64,000 nucleotides of DNA. Origin: Pseudomonas sp. GTDB lineage: Bacteria > Pseudomonadota > Gammaproteobacteria > Pseudomonadales > Pseudomonadaceae. Shown here piece by piece: positions 22,733 to 34,800 of the stretch. The translations under genes were made by a program, and so were the position numbers. The DNA is taken from NCBI GenBank assembly GCA_022448005.1, contig JAKUTK010000012.1, positions 1 to 64,000 on the forward strand, written 5' to 3'. The number at the start of each line of letters is the position of its first letter. Position 1 is the stretch's first letter. The notes under the pieces were generated by a model. It was not told where the DNA came from. It saw only the letters and a program-made list of their open reading frames with translations, and searched no databases.

Positions 22733-23161
22733 TCAGTAATGGACGTCTATGTCGATCTCCAGAGGCTCGTCGCCTGGCACATCGAACCGGCTATCCTCGA
22801 ACGCTGGCGGGCCCATCACCTTGGGGTTGTTGGACAAGCCATAGCCTTCGGTGGGAAACATGCCAAACCTGAGGTCCAGCTCGCCGTTAGCGTTTTCGTC
22901 GTGGTAGGCCATCACCGCGTACTCACCGACTGGAACGTCTTTGAACACCACGGTGACGGTTCCGGCCTTGGCAGGCGACTCGCTGGAGGCAAAGGCCTGG
23001 TCCGCTTTACGGAATGACTTCGGGTCGGAGAACAGAGCCACGTGAACAGTGCCGCGATCGTGCTCGAGGTTGTTGAGTTTGACTGTCAACGGTTGGCCAT
23101 CGGCAAAGGCCGCTTGACCCAGCACCATTGCTACCAAGATTAGCGCTACGCGCAATGTCAT
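22733..23161 (-). CDS. DUF2141 periplasmic protein
   Basis: A 142-aa secreted protein with a signal peptide (MTLRVALILVAMVLGQAAFA) and a DUF2141 core: GTVHVALFSDPKSF, VPVGEYAVMAYHDENANGELD and the C-terminal GPPAFEDSRFDV. The start at 23161 has AGGAG upstream; the longer ORF does not. The fold is probably an immunoglobulin-like beta sandwich; the DENANGELD stretch looks like a calcium-binding loop. Function unknown across the family. Confidence 0.88.
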   Translation of the reverse strand: MTLRVALILVAMVLGQAAFADGQPLTVKLNNLEHDRGTVHVALFSDPKSFRKADQAFASSESPAKAGTVTVVFKDVPVGEYAVMAYHDENANGELDLRFGMFPTEGYGLSNNPKVMGPPAFEDSRFDVPGDEPLEIDIDVHY

Positions 23162-23377
23162 CGAATTCGCTCCTGGTTGACGTGTATATCGAAGGATTGG
23201 AAGGCAAGGTGTATCAAGCGCGCCCGGAATATCACGGCGATAGTGCCGTGCTTCTAACGGATCGGCCAGCCAAACGGCTGACCAGTCAGTCACGCCTTGT
23301 GCCGAGTGTCGCCGCCGTGGCTCCACGAACGCTGCAATGCGATGCTAGGCGTCAAACGACCTATCGACCGAGTCCGC

Positions 23378-23854
23378 ATGAACAAGACCCATCTTCAGAC
23401 GCTGATCATCGAAAAGCTGCAGGCCGATCTGGCTGTTGCAAAGGAGGCACTGAAGGCCTCGCACGAGGCGGCGACGCACGCCGAAAGCAAAGCGGAGAAC
23501 AAGTACGACACCCGCGGCCTGGAAGCGGCCTACCTGGCCGATGGGCAACGGAAACGCGTTCATGAAATAGAGACAGCGATCTCGAGTTACCAAAATCTGC
23601 CCGTGCGCTCGCATCGCAATGAAGCCATCACCCTGGGCGCGTTGGTCTCGCTGGAGTCCGCAGACAATTGCCGTTGGGTGTTTCTTGGGCCGGATGCCGC
23701 TGGGCTGAGTGTGACGGTTGAAGGCGAAGAGGTGCTGGTGATCTCGCCGCGCTCGCCGCTGGGCAGAGCGCTGCTGGGCTGCGAGGAAGGTGATGAAGCC
23801 GAGATCAAGGTCGAGGGACAGTCCCTTCGATACAGCCTAATCAGCGTCAGCTAA
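23378..23854 (+). CDS. GreA/GreB C-terminal-domain protein
   Basis: A 158-aa protein starting MNKTHLQTLIIEKLQADLAVAKEAL. It has an N-terminal helical part with AENKYDTRGLEAAYLADGQ, then a FKBP-like GreA/GreB C-terminal domain (ITLGALVSLESADN; VISPRSPLGRALLGCEEGDEAEIKVEG). It lacks the normal GreA coiled-coil length, so it is a short RNA-polymerase-secondary-channel-type protein of unknown role that is common in Pseudomonas. Start sites at 23342 and 23378 both lack a strong ribosome-binding site; 23378 matches the family start as I recall it. Confidence 0.82.
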   Translation: MNKTHLQTLIIEKLQADLAVAKEALKASHEAATHAESKAENKYDTRGLEAAYLADGQRKRVHEIETAISSYQNLPVRSHRNEAITLGALVSLESADNCRWVFLGPDAAGLSVTVEGEEVLVISPRSPLGRALLGCEEGDEAEIKVEGQSLRYSLISVS

Positions 23855-23997
23855 CTCAAGTTTCATCGCGCAAGAAGCGCAAGTGCGCTGAAGCGCTATT
23901 ATCTCCATCTAAATCATATAGATAAGCGCTGTAGTTGATGTCAGTTATACCTTTTTATGCCGATCTACTTGATGAATATGCGAGGCGCAGAACCTTC

Positions 23998-24012
23998 AGA
24001 TAATCGGTATCA
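23998..24012. promoter_or_regulatory. Weak Fur-box-like site upstream of the siderophore operon
   Basis: AGATAATCGGTATCA matches the 7-1-7 Fur model TGATAATnATTATCA at 11 of 14 arm positions. It lies in an AT-rich 410-bp gap (23855-24266), about 230 bp before the core promoter, so its use is uncertain. Confidence 0.3.
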
Positions 24013-24189
24013 AGAACGTCTTCTATCCTTCTGATTAATAATAATAAAAGTTCATAAAGTACCTCACGTATTCTTTCTACCTGAAGCCTCGCTCTCAACC
24101 GTTCTGCCGCGCCATTCATGCAGTGGTACCGGTGCCGCAGCGGCGGTTGCCGCTAGCAAAATGCCACCCCTCAGCTTCCTAGAAACAAT

Positions 24190-24218
24190 TTGACGCATTC
24201 CGTCTAGCTGACTATCGT
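24190..24218 (+). promoter_or_regulatory. Sigma-70-type promoter of the siderophore biosynthesis operon
   Basis: TTGACG, 17 bases, TATCGT. The -35 matches at five of six positions and the -10 at four of six. The expected start, about 24225, lies beside the Fur box. Confidence 0.45.
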
Positions 24219-24230
24219 GCCGCATGCGGA

Positions 24231-24245
24231 TGATAAGCAATCTCA
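24231..24245. promoter_or_regulatory. Fur box of the siderophore biosynthesis operon
   Basis: TGATAAGCAATCTCA matches TGATAATnATTATCA at 11 of 14 arm positions. It sits between the putative promoter and the first gene, where bound Fur would block transcription when iron is sufficient. Confidence 0.6.
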
Positions 24246-24266
24246 TTAGTATTTGCGGAGGTGATG

Positions 24267-25439
24267 GTGAACGCACTGACTCGCGTCGCCTACGACGGGC
24301 CTCGGGAAGGTTACAAATTCCCACCGTCGTATCGATTCTATTCGCCGGCTGGGGGCATCGAAGCCAGCGGTTGTTTCAAAGTGATAGACACGCCGGCGGA
24401 GGGTGCCGGGCCGGGCCTTGAAAGGGACGTCCAGCGCGGTTTCGCCGAAGCCCAGGCGGCCGGGCTGAGAAACCCGGTACTGGTTGGCGTGATCCCCTTC
24501 GATAAACAGCAACCTTCAAGCTTGTTCATTCCGCGACACATTAGCCATCTCCCTCCTACGGCACCGCCCACTTCAATCTGCGGGTTTGCCTGTGGCAATG
24601 CCCGTCAGTGCATCGAGCAGCCCAACCAGGCCGGGTTTCAGCAGGCCGTTACCCGAGCGCTCGCGGCGCTTCGTAACGGGCGTCTCGACAAAGCGGTGCT
24701 GTCCCGTCTGTTGCAGCTTGAGTTCGATGAGCCGCCATGTGCCGCGACGATCTTCCAGGGGCTGCGTCAGCAGAATCCCGAGGCGTACCACTTCTTCGCG
24801 GATCTGCCTGGTGGCGGCGTCCTGATCGGCGCCAGCCCCGAGCTTCTACTTCGCAAAACCGGCCAGCGTCTGGAAACCAACCCACTGGCGGGCTCAGCCC
24901 GGCGTCATGCCGATCGAATCGAAGACGAGTACTCGGCGCAGTGCCTGCTCGATTCCGCCAAGGACCAGCACGAGCACAGCCTGGTGATTCGTGACATGGA
25001 ACGCCAGCTCCGCCCCTTGTGCCGAGAGCTTCACATCCCAGGCGCACCATCCCTGATGAGCACAGCAAAGCTGTGGCACCTGTCGACGCGGATCGAAGGC
25101 GAGCTCACCGAGCCCGTATCGGCCCTCAAGCTGGCGTGCCAGCTGCACCCGACTCCCGCGCTCTGCGGTTTCCCTACCGCCGCAGCCAAACAACTGATTG
25201 CAGAACTCGAACCCTTCGATCGAGGCGTATTTGGCGGCATTGTCGGCTGGTGCGATGCGGCAGGTAATGGTGAATGGGCTGTAGTGATTCGTTGTGGCGT
25301 GATCGACGAGCGGAAAGTTCGGCTGTTCGCCGGGGCTGGGCTGGTATCGGAATCCTGCCCCGAGTCTGAATGGCGCGAGACCGGCACCAAACTTGGCACC
25401 ATGCTCGCGGCGTTCGGTCTCGACCGGGAGGCTCTATGA
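24267..25439 (+). CDS. amoC: Isochorismate synthase (EntC/AmoC-like)
   Basis: A 390-aa chorismate-binding enzyme that makes isochorismate, the first step to 2,3-dihydroxybenzoate (DHB). The C-terminal catalytic core is clear: [50 protein letters not shown] and [14 protein letters not shown] at 24267 is preferred, 5 bases after GGAGG; ATG at 24264 is only two bases from it. It is the first of seven plus-strand genes that share start/stop overlaps or short gaps, downstream of a Fur-like box, so expression should rise under iron starvation. The stop overlaps the next gene (ATGA). Confidence 0.93.
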   Translation: MNALTRVAYDGPREGYKFPPSYRFYSPAGGIEASGCFKVIDTPAEGAGPGLERDVQRGFAEAQAAGLRNPVLVGVIPFDKQQPSSLFIPRHISHLPPTAPPTSICGFACGNARQCIEQPNQAGFQQAVTRALAALRNGRLDKAVLSRLLQLEFDEPPCAATIFQGLRQQNPEAYHFFADLPGGGVLIGASPELLLRKTGQRLETNPLAGSARRHADRIEDEYSAQCLLDSAKDQHEHSLVIRDMERQLRPLCRELHIPGAPSLMSTAKLWHLSTRIEGELTEPVSALKLACQLHPTPALCGFPTAAAKQLIAELEPFDRGVFGGIVGWCDAAGNGEWAVVIRCGVIDERKVRLFAGAGLVSESCPESEWRETGTKLGTMLAAFGLDREAL

Positions 25440-27061
25440 GCCTGGTTCCGTTTACACGCTGGCCTGAGGAATTCGCCGAGCGCTATCGCCTGTCCGGCCA
25501 CTGGCGTGGCGAACCGCTGAGCCAGATGCTCGCCGAGCAGGCCAGCACCCAGCCGGACGCCGTTGCGGTAATCGACGGTAGCAGGGCATTGAGCTATGCC
25601 GACCTGGATCGAGCCTCGACCAACCTGGCGCAGCGGCTGGCGAACCGCGGCCTGGGGCAGGGCAATTGCGCGCTTGTCCAGCTGGGCAATCAGGCTGAGC
25701 TGTACGTAGTGTTCTTTGCATTAATGAAAGCCGGCATAGCGCCGGTCAATGCATTGTTCAGTCACAACCGTCTGGAGCTGGTGGCCTATGCCGCGCAGGT
25801 CCGCCCCCGGCTACTAATTGCCAGCCGGGCCCATCCGCAGTTCACAGACGATGCGTTTGTCGAAGAACTGACCGAACTCATTCCCGAGCTGGATACCGTC
25901 TTGCTGCACGACGATCCCCACCCTGAGCTGCGTCTGCAGAGCTGGTTCGTGCAAGCGAAGGCGCTGCGCTCGTTCAGCCCGACGCCGGCCGGCGAAGTGG
26001 CCTTCTTCCAGCTCTCCGGTGGCAGTACCGGGACGCCAAAGCTGATCCCGCGCACCCATGACGACTATCTCTACAGCGTCCGTCGCAGCGTCGAGATCTG
26101 TCAGTTCGACCGCGAAACCCGTTACCTCTGCGCACTACCAGCAGCGCACAACTTTCCGTTGAGCTCCCCCGGCGCGCTGGGCGTGTTTCTCGCTGGCGGC
26201 CGTGTTGTGCTGAGTCCGGATCCCGGTCCGGCCAGTTGCTTTCCCTTGATTGCTCAGCAGCAGATCAACGTTACCGCGCTGGTGCCGTCGGCCTTGGCCA
26301 TGTGGCTGCAGGCCGCACCCGGTAGGCACGGCGAGCTCGATTCGCTGCAGTTGGTTCAGGTTGGCGGCGCCAAGCTGCCGGAGGCCCAGGCCAGGCGTGT
26401 CCCTCAGGTATTGGGATGCAGGCTGCAACAGGTCTTCGGCATGGCTGAAGGATTGGTCAACTACACCCGACTGGATGACAGCGACGAGCATGTCTACCTG
26501 ACCCAGGGCCAGCCGATGAGCCCGGATGACGAGGTCAAGGTCGTCGACCGTGAGGGTCATCCAGTGGCCGCTGGCGAAATCGGGGCGCTGATGACGCGCG
26601 GGCCATACACGATCCGCGGCTACTTCCAGAGCCCCGAGCACAACGCCGCGGCATTCGATGCCGAAGGGTTTTACCGCTCCGGTGACCTGGTCCGCCAGCG
26701 AGACGATGGCTACCTCGTCGTCGTCGGCCGGATAAAGGATCAGATCAATCGTGGCGGCGAGAAGATCGCCGCCGAAGAGGTGGAAAACCTGCTGATGGCG
26801 CATCCCGCCGTAGCGCAGGCGGCGCTGGTTTCAGTGCCCGATGAGGCTATGGGCGAGAAGAGCTGCGCCTACATCGTCAGCCCCGACCCCACGCTCAAGG
26901 GGATCGTGCTGCGCAGGTTTCTGCGCGGGCTCGGCTTGGCCGACTACAAGCTTCCTGACCGATTCGTACACATCGACGCGCTGCCAGTGACCGCTGTTGG
27001 CAAGGTGGACAAGAACCGCCTGCGCCGTCGCGTCGCTGAACAACTGACCGTTACCGAATAA
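25436..27061 (+). CDS. amoE: 2,3-dihydroxybenzoate-AMP ligase (EntE/AmoE-like)
   Basis: A 541-aa stand-alone adenylating enzyme that activates DHB and loads it onto the aryl carrier protein. Motifs: [20 protein letters not shown] (A3), the hallmark HNFPLSSPG of DHB ligases, [15 protein letters not shown] (A5), YRSGDLVRQ and the C-terminal [11 protein letters not shown] with the catalytic Lys. It starts at 25436 with ATGA overlap. The aryl-acid type is clear from the start [18 protein letters not shown], shared with EntE and VibE. Confidence 0.95.
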   Translation: MSLVPFTRWPEEFAERYRLSGHWRGEPLSQMLAEQASTQPDAVAVIDGSRALSYADLDRASTNLAQRLANRGLGQGNCALVQLGNQAELYVVFFALMKAGIAPVNALFSHNRLELVAYAAQVRPRLLIASRAHPQFTDDAFVEELTELIPELDTVLLHDDPHPELRLQSWFVQAKALRSFSPTPAGEVAFFQLSGGSTGTPKLIPRTHDDYLYSVRRSVEICQFDRETRYLCALPAAHNFPLSSPGALGVFLAGGRVVLSPDPGPASCFPLIAQQQINVTALVPSALAMWLQAAPGRHGELDSLQLVQVGGAKLPEAQARRVPQVLGCRLQQVFGMAEGLVNYTRLDDSDEHVYLTQGQPMSPDDEVKVVDREGHPVAAGEIGALMTRGPYTIRGYFQSPEHNAAAFDAEGFYRSGDLVRQRDDGYLVVVGRIKDQINRGGEKIAAEEVENLLMAHPAVAQAALVSVPDEAMGEKSCAYIVSPDPTLKGIVLRRFLRGLGLADYKLPDRFVHIDALPVTAVGKVDKNRLRRRVAEQLTVTE

Positions 27062-27072
27062 GGATTCGTTTC

Positions 27073-27945
27073 ATGGCAATTCCCACTCTGACGCCATACC
27101 GCCTGCCCAGCGAATGGAGCGCGAACAAAGTGCAGTGGTCGCTCGAACCGGCTCGCGCGGTTCTGCTGATTCACGACATGCAAGCGTACTTCTGTGATTT
27201 CTGGGGCCAGGACAGCGCCTTTATCGATGAACTGGTCTCGCGTCTGGCACAGGTTCGTCAGCGCTGCAAAGCACTGGGGATTCCTATCATCTACACAGCC
27301 CAGCCGGGTGAGCAAGCTGATGCGGACAGGGCGCTGCTGACCGACATGTGGGGACCGGGCATCACGCAATATCCCGAGCGTCAGGCGATCGTCCCGGGCC
27401 TTGCGCCTGCCGACGACGACACGGTTTTGGTGAAGTGGCGCTACAGCGCGTTCCAGCGTTCACCGCTGGAACACATGATGAACGAGCTCGGTCGCGACCA
27501 GTTGGTCACTGGCGGCATCTACGGCCATATCGGCTGCCTGATGACTGCATGTGATGCCTTCATGCGAGACATTCAACCCTTCGTGCTGGCGGACGGTATC
27601 GCTGATTTCGGGGCGGCCGAACACGAGATGGCCCTGAACTACGTGGCGACACGATGCGGCAAGGTCGTGACTTGCCGCGAAGTGCTCGAACTGGGCTCCT
27701 TAAACCGAGCATTACCGAGCCGGGAAGGATTAGAGGCCCGGTTGCTGTCGATGCTCGACGAGATGGATGAAGCCTTCGACCCCGACGAAAACCTGCTCGA
27801 CTACGGCCTGGATTCGATTCAGATCATGACCCTGCTGAGCGAATGGCGGGCGCAGGGGCTGGAACTGAGTTTCACCGATCTGGCCAAGACCCCGACGTTG
27901 AATGGCTGGTGGGCTCTGATCAACGCGCACGGAGGTGTCCGATGA
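27073..27945 (+). CDS. amoB: Isochorismatase with C-terminal aryl carrier domain (EntB/AmoB-like)
   Basis: A 290-aa bifunctional protein. The N-terminal isochorismatase (Asp35 in IHDMQAYF, Lys121 in [21 protein letters not shown]) makes 2,3-dihydro-DHB. The C-terminal carrier domain has the phosphopantetheine Ser248 in [10 protein letters not shown] and presents DHB to the NRPS. AAGGA precedes the ATG. The stop overlaps the following NRPS. No phosphopantetheinyl transferase gene is in the window, so activation must come from elsewhere. Confidence 0.95.
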   Translation: MAIPTLTPYRLPSEWSANKVQWSLEPARAVLLIHDMQAYFCDFWGQDSAFIDELVSRLAQVRQRCKALGIPIIYTAQPGEQADADRALLTDMWGPGITQYPERQAIVPGLAPADDDTVLVKWRYSAFQRSPLEHMMNELGRDQLVTGGIYGHIGCLMTACDAFMRDIQPFVLADGIADFGAAEHEMALNYVATRCGKVVTCREVLELGSLNRALPSREGLEARLLSMLDEMDEAFDPDENLLDYGLDSIQIMTLLSEWRAQGLELSFTDLAKTPTLNGWWALINAHGGVR

Positions 27946-30900
27946 GGTCGCTCGGGACTGCCCAGCAAGGGCTCTGGTTCGGCTACCTGCTCAACGAAGA
28001 TCGCGCCATGTTCAATACCGCAGAATGCATCGCGTTCGCCGGCAAGATTCACGCGGCGACGATGATCGCCTCGGTGCAACAGGCGGTGCGGGAGTGCGAG
28101 GCGCTATCCGGAGTGTTCGTGGCCGATGAAGACGCGGTGTTCTTCAAACCCTGCGAACTGCCAGTGGTCGTTCAACAGGTGCAGGTTCCGGCAGGGACGG
28201 ATGCGGAAGGCTGGGTCCGTGACTGGGCCATGCGCGACATTCGCATCGCAATCGATCTCCAACGCGAGTTGCCGTGCCGTTTCGTGTTGCTGCAGGCCGA
28301 AGGGCGCGACTTTCTATACAGCTGTGTGCATCACATCGCCCTTGATGGCTACGGCACCAACCTGCTGTACCAGCGAATCGCCGAGCTCTACGGCGCTGCG
28401 ATGAGCGGTGACTCGGTGCCAGCCAGTGAGTTTGGCCGATATGAAGATGTGCTCAAGGAAGACGCCGAGCGGGACGCTCAGGGCCGTACCGCCGCTGCAC
28501 GCGGTTACTGGCTGGAAACATTGTCACGCATGCCGGAGCCTGCGAGCTTCAGTGAACGCAGTGCGCCGATATCGGCCACGTTCATCCGTCACGGCGCTCC
28601 GTTCACAGAGCCTTTATGGCGGGCTCTCAACCAGGTTGCCGAAGCTCATGGCATCGGCTGGCCGGACCTGCTGCTGGCCGGTGTCTCGGCTCATCTCCGG
28701 CAGGTAAGCGGTGTCCGCTCCCAGGTACTGGGTTTGATGGTGATGAATCGCATCGGCTCGGCCTCGTTCAACGTGCCGTGCATGCAGATGAACATCGCGC
28801 CTTTGTGCCTGGATCTGCCGGACGATGCCGATCTGATCTCCAGCGCCAAGGCCATCGGCAAGCTACGTCGTAGCAGCCGCAAGCACCAGCACTACCGCTA
28901 CGAATCGCTGCGCCGAGACCTGGGTCGTGTTGGCGGAGAACAGCGTCTGTTCGGCCCGCTGATCAATATCATGCCGTTCGACCGTCCGCTGACTTACGGC
29001 AACTGCCCGGCGCGAACGCTGAACCTGAGCGCAGGTCCGGTGGAGGACCTGACGCTGGAAGTCCAGATTGGTGCCGACGGCATGCCGGTACTCGACTATG
29101 ACGCCAACCCGGCCTGCTACAGCCTCGACCAGGTGCGCAGCCTCCAAGAAGAACTGTTCGATCTGCTCGAATGCTGGCTGGCCGAGCCGCAGCAGCCACG
29201 TGCCGTGCTGCTCGAAGAGCTGTTTGCCGTTCGCCGAGCCTGGCAAGTCCTCAAGACCCCTGGTCGCGCCTCCCACGTGCAACCGAGCAATGTGCTGGAG
29301 GCGATACGCCTACAGGCACAGAACAGGCCTGAGCACATCGCGCTGGTTCAGCATGAGCAGGCGCTGAGTTACGGCGAACTGCAGGCTCGGGCCGAGATGG
29401 TCGCTGCCGCGCTTGTCGAACAGGGGATTGAGCCGGGCCAGCGTGTCGGTGTGATGCTGAGGCGTTCGCCACAAGCAATCCTTGCCCAGTTGGGGGTGCT
29501 GCTCGCTGGTGCGGTCTACGTACCGCTGGACCCGGAGCAGCCTGCCGATAGGCAACGGCTGATCTGCGAGACGGCCGAGCTGGCGCTGGTCATCACGGAG
29601 GCGGCCTGTCGGCATCGGTTGGCGGACATCCATTCTGGTGCGATCCAGCTGATTGGGTTGCTGACTTCGGCCAACCGGACCTACAGCCCGCGCGACAACG
29701 ATGCGGCCTGCTACCTGATGTTCACCTCTGGTTCGACGGGTACGCCGAAGGGTGTGGAACTCAGCCATCGCGCATTGGCGCATTTCGCTCAGGCGGCTCG
29801 GCAGCGCTACGGCATGGGTTCAGCCGATCGCGTCCTGCAATTCGCACCGTTCAACTTCGATGCAAGTATCGAGGAGGTCTTCGTCAGTTTGTCGGCCGGG
29901 GCGACGTTGGTGCTGCGGACCGACCCGATGTTGCAGTCAATGGCGTCGTTCGTAGAGGGACTCGAGCGGCTGGCGATCAGCGTGGTCGACCTGCCCACAG
30001 CGTTCTGGAACGAGTGGGTCGTGGCGTTGCGCAGCGGCCAGGTGCGGATCCCGGCATCGCTTAAGACGGTGATCATCGGTGGCGAAGCGGTTTACCCCGA
30101 GCAACTACAGGCCTGGCAACGTGTTGGGCGGCCCGATGTTCGTTTGATCAACACCTACGGCCCGACCGAGACCACGGTGGTCGCGAGCAGCTGCGACCTG
30201 CAGAACCTCGACCTCAACTGCGAACGGCTGCCCATCGGTCGACCACTGACAGGTGTCGAGGCGCTGGTACTGGAGCGCGGCAATCGCCCTGGATCGGAAG
30301 GTGAGCTAGTGCTGTTTGGCCCACAGCTGGCCAACGGTTACCTCAACAGCGACTCGCCGGCCTTTGCCCATCTACGCATTGGCGAGGAGACGATGCGGGT
30401 CTACCGCACCGGTGACCGGGTGCGGCTGGTCGATGGTCAGCTGGTGTACCTCGGTCGGCTGGACAACGAGTTCAAGATCAGCGGCTATCGTATCCAGCCG
30501 GGGGAGGTAGAAGCACGATTGCTGGCACTGCCGGGTATCGACGAGGCCTGCGTGCTAGGCCTGGAACTTGATGCCGGAGTGCGCCGGCTGGTGGCGTTTT
30601 TCGCTGGCCCGCGGAACGACGTTCGAGCGATCAAGCGTGAGCTGAGCGCGGTGCTGCCAGCAGCGATGGTGCCGACCGATTACCGTCATTTCGCCGTCTT
30701 GCCCCGTACCTGTAGCAACAAAATCGACCGTAAACGCTTGCAGCAGGCCTACGTGCAAGGCTCGTCCGAACGCGTGCTGAACGACGAGACGCAGCAGCGC
30801 GTCAGCGCTGTCTGGCAGCAGATCCTCGGTGTCAGCGGCATTCAGCCGGAAGACAATTTCTTCGAGCTCGGTGGGCAGTCACTGCAGACCATCCAGATCG

Positions 30901-31037
30901 TCAATCGCCTTGGCGCCGAGTTCGGCACCGCCGTGAAGGTTTCCGATGTCTTCGATCACCCGCAACTGGCGGACTTCTGCAGTTTTTTGGACAGCCGACT
31001 GCAACAGCGCCAAGAACTTGTGGAAATGGTTTGGTGA
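27942..31037 (+). CDS. amoF: NRPS, C-A-T module, predicted basic amino acid (AmoF-like)
   Basis: A 1031-aa one-module synthetase: condensation domain about 1-430 ([10 protein letters not shown]), adenylation domain about 450-930 ([26 protein letters not shown]) and carrier domain about 955-1025 ([10 protein letters not shown]). There is no thioesterase. Read by eye against GrsA, the specificity code is D-A-E-D-I-G-T-V-V-K, a type associated with lysine or arginine. The C-terminus ends QELVEMVW, which could be a docking peptide for the TubC-like domain of the next NRPS. In amonabactin synthesis the equivalent enzyme adds two lysines. The start is set by ATGA overlap and GGAGGT. Confidence 0.9.
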   Translation: MRSLGTAQQGLWFGYLLNEDRAMFNTAECIAFAGKIHAATMIASVQQAVRECEALSGVFVADEDAVFFKPCELPVVVQQVQVPAGTDAEGWVRDWAMRDIRIAIDLQRELPCRFVLLQAEGRDFLYSCVHHIALDGYGTNLLYQRIAELYGAAMSGDSVPASEFGRYEDVLKEDAERDAQGRTAAARGYWLETLSRMPEPASFSERSAPISATFIRHGAPFTEPLWRALNQVAEAHGIGWPDLLLAGVSAHLRQVSGVRSQVLGLMVMNRIGSASFNVPCMQMNIAPLCLDLPDDADLISSAKAIGKLRRSSRKHQHYRYESLRRDLGRVGGEQRLFGPLINIMPFDRPLTYGNCPARTLNLSAGPVEDLTLEVQIGADGMPVLDYDANPACYSLDQVRSLQEELFDLLECWLAEPQQPRAVLLEELFAVRRAWQVLKTPGRASHVQPSNVLEAIRLQAQNRPEHIALVQHEQALSYGELQARAEMVAAALVEQGIEPGQRVGVMLRRSPQAILAQLGVLLAGAVYVPLDPEQPADRQRLICETAELALVITEAACRHRLADIHSGAIQLIGLLTSANRTYSPRDNDAACYLMFTSGSTGTPKGVELSHRALAHFAQAARQRYGMGSADRVLQFAPFNFDASIEEVFVSLSAGATLVLRTDPMLQSMASFVEGLERLAISVVDLPTAFWNEWVVALRSGQVRIPASLKTVIIGGEAVYPEQLQAWQRVGRPDVRLINTYGPTETTVVASSCDLQNLDLNCERLPIGRPLTGVEALVLERGNRPGSEGELVLFGPQLANGYLNSDSPAFAHLRIGEETMRVYRTGDRVRLVDGQLVYLGRLDNEFKISGYRIQPGEVEARLLALPGIDEACVLGLELDAGVRRLVAFFAGPRNDVRAIKRELSAVLPAAMVPTDYRHFAVLPRTCSNKIDRKRLQQAYVQGSSERVLNDETQQRVSAVWQQILGVSGIQPEDNFFELGGQSLQTIQIVNRLGAEFGTAVKVSDVFDHPQLADFCSFLDSRLQQRQELVEMVW

Positions 31038-31049
31038 AGGGGCGAGCAA

Positions 31050-31808
31050 ATGAACGATCAGATGAGTTTCAGCGGGCAAAGTGTTTGGGTGAGCGGCGCC
31101 GGGCAGGGGATCGGACGCGCCGTGGCCGAAGGCTTCGCACGGCTGGGTGCGCAGGTTATCGGTTTCGACCGCGCCTTTTCCGAAGGTGAATACGGCTTCA
31201 CTACTTACTTGCTTGATGTTGGTGATGCGGACGCGGTGCGCCATGCGTGCGGCGAGCTGCTGATTGGACCACAGCGGATTGATGTCTTCGCCAGTGTTGC
31301 CGGCATCTTGCGGCTCGGGGCTATTGAGGATCTGAGTTCAGCTGACTGGGACGAGTCGATACGGGTCAACGTGTCCGGTCCCTTTTACCTGCTGCGCGAA
31401 CTGATCCCGCGTTTCAAGGCGCAGGGCAGCGGAGCGGTAGTGGCGGTGAGCAGCAATGCGACTCACGTTCCACGCATGCAGATGGCCGCGTACAGCGCAT
31501 CCAAAGCTGCGCTTACCAGCCTGATCCGAACAGCGGGCCTGGAGCTGGCTGAGCACGGCGTGCGCTGCAATTTGGTCTCGCCGGGCTCCACCGATACCGC
31601 CATGCAGCGTGGCATGTGGCACAGCGAGGATGCGCGAGAGCGGACCATCGCCGGCTTCCCGGAGCAGTACAAGCTGGGCATTCCGCTGCGCAAGATCGCC
31701 ACGCCAGGAGAGGTCGCCCGTACCGTGCTGTTCCTCGCATCGGACCTGGCGAGCCACATCACCCTGCAGGACATCGTCGTCGACGGCGGCGCCACCCTGG
31801 CGGCCTGA
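31050..31808 (+). CDS. amoA: 2,3-dihydro-2,3-dihydroxybenzoate dehydrogenase (EntA/AmoA-like)
   Basis: A 252-aa SDR with VSGAGQGIGRAVAEGF for NAD binding and YSASKAALTS for catalysis. Like EntA it carries the segment SSNATHVPRMQMAAY. It oxidises 2,3-dihydro-DHB to DHB, closing the DHB branch with the synthase and isochorismatase upstream. It lies between two NRPS genes, an arrangement that matches the amonabactin gene order. Confidence 0.94.
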   Translation: MNDQMSFSGQSVWVSGAGQGIGRAVAEGFARLGAQVIGFDRAFSEGEYGFTTYLLDVGDADAVRHACGELLIGPQRIDVFASVAGILRLGAIEDLSSADWDESIRVNVSGPFYLLRELIPRFKAQGSGAVVAVSSNATHVPRMQMAAYSASKAALTSLIRTAGLELAEHGVRCNLVSPGSTDTAMQRGMWHSEDARERTIAGFPEQYKLGIPLRKIATPGEVARTVLFLASDLASHITLQDIVVDGGATLAA

Positions 31809-31826
31809 GACTCCGAGAGGTAGCAG

Positions 31827-34800
31827 ATGCAAAAAGACATAATCGGCCTGCTGAAGCACTTGGCTCAGCAGGGCGTGCAGCTTGCGCTCAACGATCAGCA
31901 GCAGCTGGTTTCGCAGTCGAGCAAAGAGGCTGTAACCCCCGCGCTCGGGCAGCAGATACGTGACAATCGCGACGCCATCATCGAATGCCTGAGGGCTCAA
32001 CGCGCATTCGATGCGCCGATCGCGCCACAACACCTCAGCGTCGGTCCGCTGTCTTCATCGCAGAGCGGGCTTTGGTTCATCGAGCAGTACGAACAGGATT
32101 CGCACCTCTACAACATGCCCGTCTTCTTCCGCCTGACCGGCGAGCTGGACGTGGCGGCGCTGGAGTTCGCCTTCGATGCGCTGGTCGCCCGTCACGCCAG
32201 TTTGCGCACGCGCTTCCAGCGCAGCGCCGAGGGCCGGGGGGAGCAGGAGATACTGCGGCACACCGGGTTCAGTCTGGCGCGGGAAGATCTCAGCCATCTC
32301 GAACCGCAGGCACGTGAGGATCTAGTCGCGCAGCGAGTGCGGGAAGAGATTGAACGCCCATTCGACATCACCAGCGGGCAGCTGACGCGCGTCACCTTGC
32401 TAACGCTGGGCGAGCGCGAGCACGTGTTGATGATCAACCAGCACCACATCATCTCGGATGGCTGGTCGGTGAAGAACATGTTCGCCGACCTGAAGACTGC
32501 GTTTCTCGCGTACCAGAATCGTGAGGGCCTGATTTGGGACGAGCCCGCGCTGACCTACATCGACTATGCACGCTGGTTCAACTCGCGCTTATTCCGGGAC
32601 TATCACGAGCAGTTCAAACCCTTCTGGGTCGAACGCCTGGCGGGGATCCCCGAGGTGCACAGCCTGCCGCTGGACAAGCCACGGCCTGCCCAACCGGCCA
32701 GCGGCGGCGAAGTGGTGTTCTCGACTATCGACAATGCGCTCTGGGATCGTTTCAAAGGGCTGTGCCAGCAACACAACACTTCGCCTTTCATCGGTCTGCA
32801 TGCGCTGTTCGCGCTGCTGCTGGCACGCCATTCCTGTGAGCGCGACATTGTCGTTGGCACCCCTTTGGCCTACCGCGAGCGGGCGGATGTCGAGCCTTTG
32901 CTAGGTTTTTTCGTCAACACGCTGGTGTTACGTACGCAGCTTCCCGAACAGCAAAGCTTTGTCGAGTATTTGCGACAGTGCCGTACTGACGATCTTCAGG
33001 CGTTCGATCATCAGCTCTATCGGTTCGAGGCCCTGAGCGAAGCGTTAGGCATGGACCGCCATACCGCGATCAACCCGATCTTTCAGATCATGCTGGTCTA
33101 CCAGGCGCGGGTCGACTTCAACGACCTGATCCCCGGCTGTGACGCGGTGGAGGAGACCTCTCCGGTATTGCCTGCCAAGACCGACATTTCGGTCAAGGTC
33201 ACCGAGCTGATGGATTCGGTACGGGTTGATTGGTTATATGCCACGGCGCTGTTCGAACGCAGCAGTATCGAAGGCTATGCGAGCCGACTGCTGAACATGC
33301 TGAAGGCCGTGCTCGATGCGCCAGAGCAGGACATCTGGCAGTTGCCCATGCACGATCCTTCGTTGCTGGACCAGACCGCTGAGCGCCTGTCGGCGTTGCC
33401 CGCACTCTATCCCGACGGACTGACCCCGCTTTCGCTGTTCAGCGACATGGCTCAGCTACATCCGAATCGACCCGCGCTGCGGCAAGGGGAAGGCTATGTC
33501 AGCTATGCGGAGCTAGACGCCCGTGCCAGCCGGCTTGCCAATTGGTTACAGGCCCAGGGCTGTGCGCCAGGCGAGCTGATCGGTGTTCTGGCCCGGCGAG
33601 AAAACGCGTTTGCGGTCGCGTTGCTTGCCTGCTGGAAAGTCGGCGCGGCCTATGTCCCGCTGGACCCGAACTATCCCCAGCAGCGCCTCAACCACATCAT
33701 GCGGGACGCCAATTTGCAGCTGGTCATCGGGCAGGGCGCAGCCCCGTTCGAGCTGGAGCCAGGTGCGCGTTGGGTCGATCTAGTTAGCCATGAAACCCAG
33801 GTGCAGCTGGATGCCCAGTCGCCATGCGCGACGCCGCTCAAGCATGACCCGCAACGACTCGCTCAGGTGATCTACACCTCCGGATCGACCGGAATGCCAA
33901 AGGGCGTGATGATCGAACAGGGATCACTGGTCAACCTGCTACTCGACCACGGTCGCCGGCTCGATGTCGCGCCGGGTGACCGAATGCTGGACTGCATGTC
34001 CTTGTCGTTCGATGCCGGCAACATGTGTGCGCTGGTGCCGTTGGTTCACGGTGCATGTCTGCTCTGGGCCGATCCCGGTGAGGGTCTGCTGGATGAGATC
34101 GAGCGCACCGAAACCACACAGATGATTTTTGCGACGGCCTTACTCGCGACGCTGCCGGAGCGGCCATTGCCGGCGATGAAAGCGGTGGGCTTCGGCGGCG
34201 AGGCCTGCCCACCTACGATCCCACAGCGTTGGGCATCCCAGTTCCGTCTGATTGATATGTATGGTCCGACCGAAGCCACCGTTACGGCGCTGACCAAGAC
34301 GCTCGCGGCAGGCTCACGCCTGACCATCGGCCAACCTATCGATGGCATGCAAGCGGCGATTCTGGATCGGCACGGCGCGGTGTGCCCGGTTGGTGTTCCG
34401 GGTGAGCTCTGTCTGGCGGGGCTAGGGTTGGCCGGCGGGTACCTCAACCAGCCGGAGCGTACAGCTGAGGCCTTTCGTGAGCATGATTTCGCCGGGGTGA
34501 AGGTTCGGATGTATCACACCGGAGACCGCGCACAGCTGCTGGCCAACGGTGAATACGAGTACCTGGGCCGTCTGGATGCGCAGATCAAACTGCGCGGTTA
34601 TCGCATCGAACCGGGGGAGATTGAAGCTCAACTGCACGCCAGCTGCTCAAACCTGCAGGAAGTAAAAGTCTTGGTCGTCAGCCAGGGCACACGTCAGGCG
34701 CTGGTTGCCTACGCCACGGTAACCGCTGGCGAAGCGACACCCGAGCCAGACGCAGTATTGCAGGCCGCAGCCCATCGTCTGCCTGAATACATGGTGCCTC

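Noticed and set aside
24064-24324. 86-codon minus-strand frame divergent from the siderophore operon
   Set aside because: It overlaps the Fur box, promoter and start of the isochorismate synthase gene; no ribosome-binding site or family.
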